7,397 nt of DNA, taken from the NCBI GenBank assembly GCA_021767625.1, contig JAASTB010000112.1:1-7397 (forward strand), given 5' to 3'. Below are positions 5,548-7,397 of this stretch, piece by piece (position 1 is the stretch's first letter; each line of letters begins with the position of its first letter). The notes under the pieces were generated by a model. It saw only the letters and a program-made list of their open reading frames with translations. It had not been told where the DNA came from and ran no database searches. Source of the DNA: Wenzhouxiangella sp. (GTDB lineage Bacteria; Pseudomonadota; Gammaproteobacteria; Xanthomonadales; Wenzhouxiangellaceae). The position numbers were made by a program, and so were the translations under genes.

Positions 5548-6600
5548 GTGCCCGATCCCCAGACGAAAGAACCGCCCGGATCCCTTTGCCTCCTGCGCCT
5601 TTCGGCGCTCGGGGACGTTTGCAATACCGTACCGCTTGTACGCGCCGTCCAGCGCGCCTGGCCGGAAACGGCCCTGACCTGGATCGTCGGCAAGGCCGAG
5701 CATCGACTGGTGCACGATCTCCCCGGCGTCGAGTTCATTGTATTCGACAAGCGCGGCGCTTTCGCCGGCTTCAAGGGTGCCCGCAGCCAGCTGAATGGGC
5801 GCCGCTTCGATACGCTGCTGCTCGCCCAGGTCTCGCAGCGCTCGACGCTTCTTGCCAGCCTCGTGCGTGCCGACCGGCGCATCGGCTTCGACCGAGCACG
5901 ATCCCGGCCGGGGCACGGCCTGGTCATCAACGAGCGGATCCGCTCCGTCTCGTTCCAGCATCAGGTGCACGCTTTCCTGGAGTTCGCCCGTTACCTGGGC
6001 TTGCCCACCGAGGGCATCGACCGGCGCCTGCCCGTGCCCGGGGAAGCCCGCGCTTTCGCGCGGAGGCACCAACCCGAGGAGAGGCGCGCCGTGATCATCA
6101 GTCCGGCTTCGAGTCACGCTGGACGCAACTGGAACGCTGAAGGTTACGCCGCCGTGGCCGACTGGATCGTGGATGAGACCGGGCGTCCCGTGATCCTGAT
6201 GGGCGGGCCGGGGCCGGCCGAACAGGAACTGGGACGAGCCATCGAGGCGAAGGCCCGCAATGCCGTGCTCAACCTGATCGGGCAAGACACGATCAAGCAG
6301 GCCCTGGCGATGTTCGAGCGGGCCGCCTGCGTGATCGCCCCCGACTCCGGGCCGGCCCACTTTGCCGATGCCATGGGCACCCCGGTCGTGGGACTCTATG
6401 CGGCCACCTGGGCCCGGCGATCGGGGCCCATCGACAGCCTGGAGCACACCGTCGACCGCTTTCCCCAGGCGGCTCGCGAATTCGCCGGCCGGAAACCGGA
6501 AGAACTGCGCTGGGGCAAGCGGCTCGAGCGTCCCGGGGTGATGGAACTCATCACCCCGGAAATGGTGATCGAAAAGCTCAGGCGCCTGCTCGGCGCCTGA
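5548..6600 (+). CDS. Glycosyltransferase family 9, LPS heptosyltransferase
   Basis: A 350-residue GT9 enzyme, predicted to move L-glycero-D-manno-heptose from ADP-heptose to the Kdo-lipid A inner core at the cytoplasmic face of the inner membrane. It has two Rossmann-like halves. The N-terminal half opens with LCLLRLSALGDVCNTVP (13-29), where Asp23 matches the catalytic Asp of WaaC-type enzymes. The C-terminal half has SPASSHAGRNWNAEGY (185-200), with Arg193 where WaaC has a donor-binding Lys. It then has VILMGGPGPAEQEL (215-228) and the donor-site motif APDSGPAHFADAMG (264-277). The GTG at 5548 is the only start near the family N-terminus, and no clear Shine-Dalgarno precedes it. Its neighbour kdkA supports a core-LPS role. 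The exact position in the core (heptose I, II or another) is not resolved, so no gene symbol is given. It converges with the repeat-protein gene, leaving 11 bp. Confidence 0.9.
   Translation: MPDPQTKEPPGSLCLLRLSALGDVCNTVPLVRAVQRAWPETALTWIVGKAEHRLVHDLPGVEFIVFDKRGAFAGFKGARSQLNGRRFDTLLLAQVSQRSTLLASLVRADRRIGFDRARSRPGHGLVINERIRSVSFQHQVHAFLEFARYLGLPTEGIDRRLPVPGEARAFARRHQPEERRAVIISPASSHAGRNWNAEGYAAVADWIVDETGRPVILMGGPGPAEQELGRAIEAKARNAVLNLIGQDTIKQALAMFERAACVIAPDSGPAHFADAMGTPVVGLYAATWARRSGPIDSLEHTVDRFPQAAREFAGRKPEELRWGKRLERPGVMELITPEMVIEKLRRLLGA
6571..6600 (-). terminator. Hairpin with short T-run, likely terminator for the minus-strand repeat-protein gene
   Basis: TCAGGCGCC (6578-6586) and GGCGCCTGA (6592-6600) form a perfect 9-bp stem with a 5-base loop. 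Read on the minus strand the hairpin is followed by GC and then TTTT (6575-6572), a short but usable Rho-independent pattern 12 bases after the stop of the repeat-protein gene. On the plus strand no T-run follows, so it would not be a classical terminator for the heptosyltransferase. The whole element lies within that gene's last codons and stop. Confidence 0.45.
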
Positions 6601-6611
6601 CTACTCACTGA

Positions 6612-7397
6612 TTACCAGTTACCGCACTCGATTTCCGACTGGGTCGTCTCGCCGCCGTCGATGCGCGTGACCTCCACGTTGGCGGTCGCGGTGGCGCCCG
6701 ACGGATCGCTGATCGTGTAGCGGAACCGGTTGCGTCCATTGCAGGTTTCACTGACCTGGAAGGTGATCGTTCCGTCTCCGTTGACGGTGTACTGCGCCGG
6801 ACTTCCATACCACTGCTCCACGGAGATGATCTCCAGCGGATCGCCATCCGGATCGAAGTCATTGGCCAGCACATCGACAGTCACCGCCTGGCCGGCAGGG
6901 GTGCTGGCCAGGTCCGGGTTGGCCACAGGGGCGCGGTTGGCGAAGGCGACTTCGATGGTCACGCTTGCCGTTGCCTCACCGCCGCGGCCGTCGCTGATCG
7001 TGTAGGTGAAGCTGTCGTCGCCGACGAACTCGTCGTTCGGCAAGTAGCGCAGCAGGTCTCCCGACTGCGTCACGGTGCCGTTTCCGGGTTGCGTGAATCC
7101 CGCAATGCTCAATGCATCGCCATCGGGATCGCTGGCGGCAGCCAGCACATCGATGTCGACCGGCTGGTTGCGCAGCGTCGCGGCGGTCAGGTCGCCCACC
7201 ACGGGCGGCTGGTTGGGCGACTGGACGGTCACGGTCACCGTCGCGCTGGCCTCGCCGCCGAAACCGTCCTCGACGGTGTAGCTGAAGCTGTCGGTTCCGG
7301 TGAAGCCCGCGTTCGGCGTGTAGAGCACCTGGCCGCCGCTGGCCGAAGCCTGGCCGTTGGCCGGCTGGGTCACGCTCACGATCGTGAGGCTGTCGCC
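6612..7397 (-). CDS. C-terminal part of a tandem Ig/cadherin-like repeat protein (Big_9/tandem-95 type), 5' end outside window
   Basis: The last 261 residues of what is probably a much longer secreted or surface protein; the frame stays open to the right edge. It consists of repeats of about 92-97 residues with the signature of bacterial Ig/cadherin-like tandem modules. Each unit begins PPV or APV after a short linker, then has QPVDIDVLA or QAVTVDVLAND, a DPDGD calcium-binding-like motif followed by LSI or LEI, then GTVTQSG, then FTYTISDGRGGEATASV. Such modules form stiff, often calcium-stabilised rods in adhesins and large exoproteins. The protein ends in a short tail, GGETTQSEIECGNW, with no sortase, PEP-CTERM, type IX or obvious type I secretion signal visible. 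The secretion route would have to be read from the missing N-terminus. The gene converges with the heptosyltransferase, whose function looks unrelated. Ligand and role are unknown. Confidence 0.88.
   Translation of the reverse strand, partial: GDSLTIVSVTQPANGQASASGGQVLYTPNAGFTGTDSFSYTVEDGFGGEASATVTVTVQSPNQPPVVGDLTAATLRNQPVDIDVLAAASDPDGDALSIAGFTQPGNGTVTQSGDLLRYLPNDEFVGDDSFTYTISDGRGGEATASVTIEVAFANRAPVANPDLASTPAGQAVTVDVLANDFDPDGDPLEIISVEQWYGSPAQYTVNGDGTITFQVSETCNGRNRFRYTISDPSGATATANVEVTRIDGGETTQSEIECGNW
6654..6944 (-). repeat. Ig/cadherin-like repeat unit C (C-terminal, divergent)
   Basis: The last unit, 97 residues, from FANRAPVANPDL to VEVTRIDGG. It keeps DPDGDPLEI and YTISDPSGA. Its middle is rewritten: YTVNGDGTITFQVSETCNG replaces the usual LRYLPNDEFVG-type strand and carries a cysteine absent from the other units. 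Confidence 0.8.
6945..7220 (-). repeat. Ig/cadherin-like repeat unit B
   Basis: A complete unit of 92 residues, from SPNQPPVVGDL to SVTIEVA, with DPDGDALSI and the DDSFTYTISDGRGGEA closing strand. A 15-base stretch is identical at the DNA level between this unit (6991-7005) and unit C (6706-6720), both encoding YTISD. Confidence 0.82.
7221..7397 (-). repeat. Ig/cadherin-like repeat unit A (partial)
   Basis: The first visible unit, cut by the window edge just inside its calcium-motif region (it begins GDSLTI). It contains VLYTPNAGFTGTDSFSYT and ends ATVTVTVQ. It aligns with unit B over its whole visible length. Confidence 0.8.

Noticed and set aside
5182..6447. Long minus-strand open frame (421 codons) antisense to the heptosyltransferase and overlapping kdkA
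   Set aside because: Although it is longer than the gene opposite it, its translation is low-complexity and rich in Gly, Arg, Pro and Ala with no family motifs. Both overlapped genes carry clear conserved motifs. High GC makes such antisense frames common.

Overview
This is a compact, GC-rich, gammaproteobacterial-looking window of about 7.4 kb. The lineage call is inference: it rests on a Kdo kinase (KdkA) beside a GT9 heptosyltransferase (a Gram-negative LPS inner core), a lipobox-bearing lipoprotein, an ECF sigma factor, frequent GTG starts and high GC. A Xanthomonadales or Wenzhouxiangella-like bacterium would fit, but the sequence alone does not prove it. No rRNA, tRNA, CRISPR array, transposase or attachment site was seen, and no gene-free stretch exceeds 100 bases.

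Layout. (1) Bases 1-780, plus strand: the 3' part of an alpha/beta hydrolase with an intact Ser-Asp-His triad. (2) Bases 852-3176, plus strand: a 774-residue Lon-like AAA protein (AAA_32/LonB type). Its Walker A lysine and its protease-dyad lysine are both arginine. A well-placed Shine-Dalgarno sequence precedes an 8-codon mini-ORF that ends one base before its GTG start. (3) Bases 3190-4744, minus strand: a tight three-gene unit, transcribed lipoprotein, then ECF sigma factor, then a small single-pass membrane protein that is probably the anti-sigma factor. Its 78-bp upstream gap holds a dyad that could be an operator. (4) Bases 4823-5509, minus strand: kdkA. Diverging from it by 38 bp, bases 5548-6600, plus strand: a GT9 heptosyltransferase. 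Together they act on the Kdo/heptose inner core of LPS. (5) Bases 6612-7397, minus strand: the C-terminal part of a large surface or secreted protein made of tandem Ig/cadherin-like repeats with DPDGD motifs. It runs off the right edge.

How the genes relate. The kdkA/heptosyltransferase pair is a conventional LPS-core module. The lipoprotein/ECF/anti-sigma unit looks like a self-contained envelope-linked signalling cassette, and it is the best candidate here for an undescribed system: the lipoprotein resembles no family I can name with confidence, but its middle has a secretin-N-like pattern. The Lon-like protein is the second point of interest, as a probable pseudo-protease. The heptosyltransferase and repeat-protein genes converge with only 11 bp between them. 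A perfect 9-bp hairpin within the last codons of the heptosyltransferase could terminate the opposing transcript.
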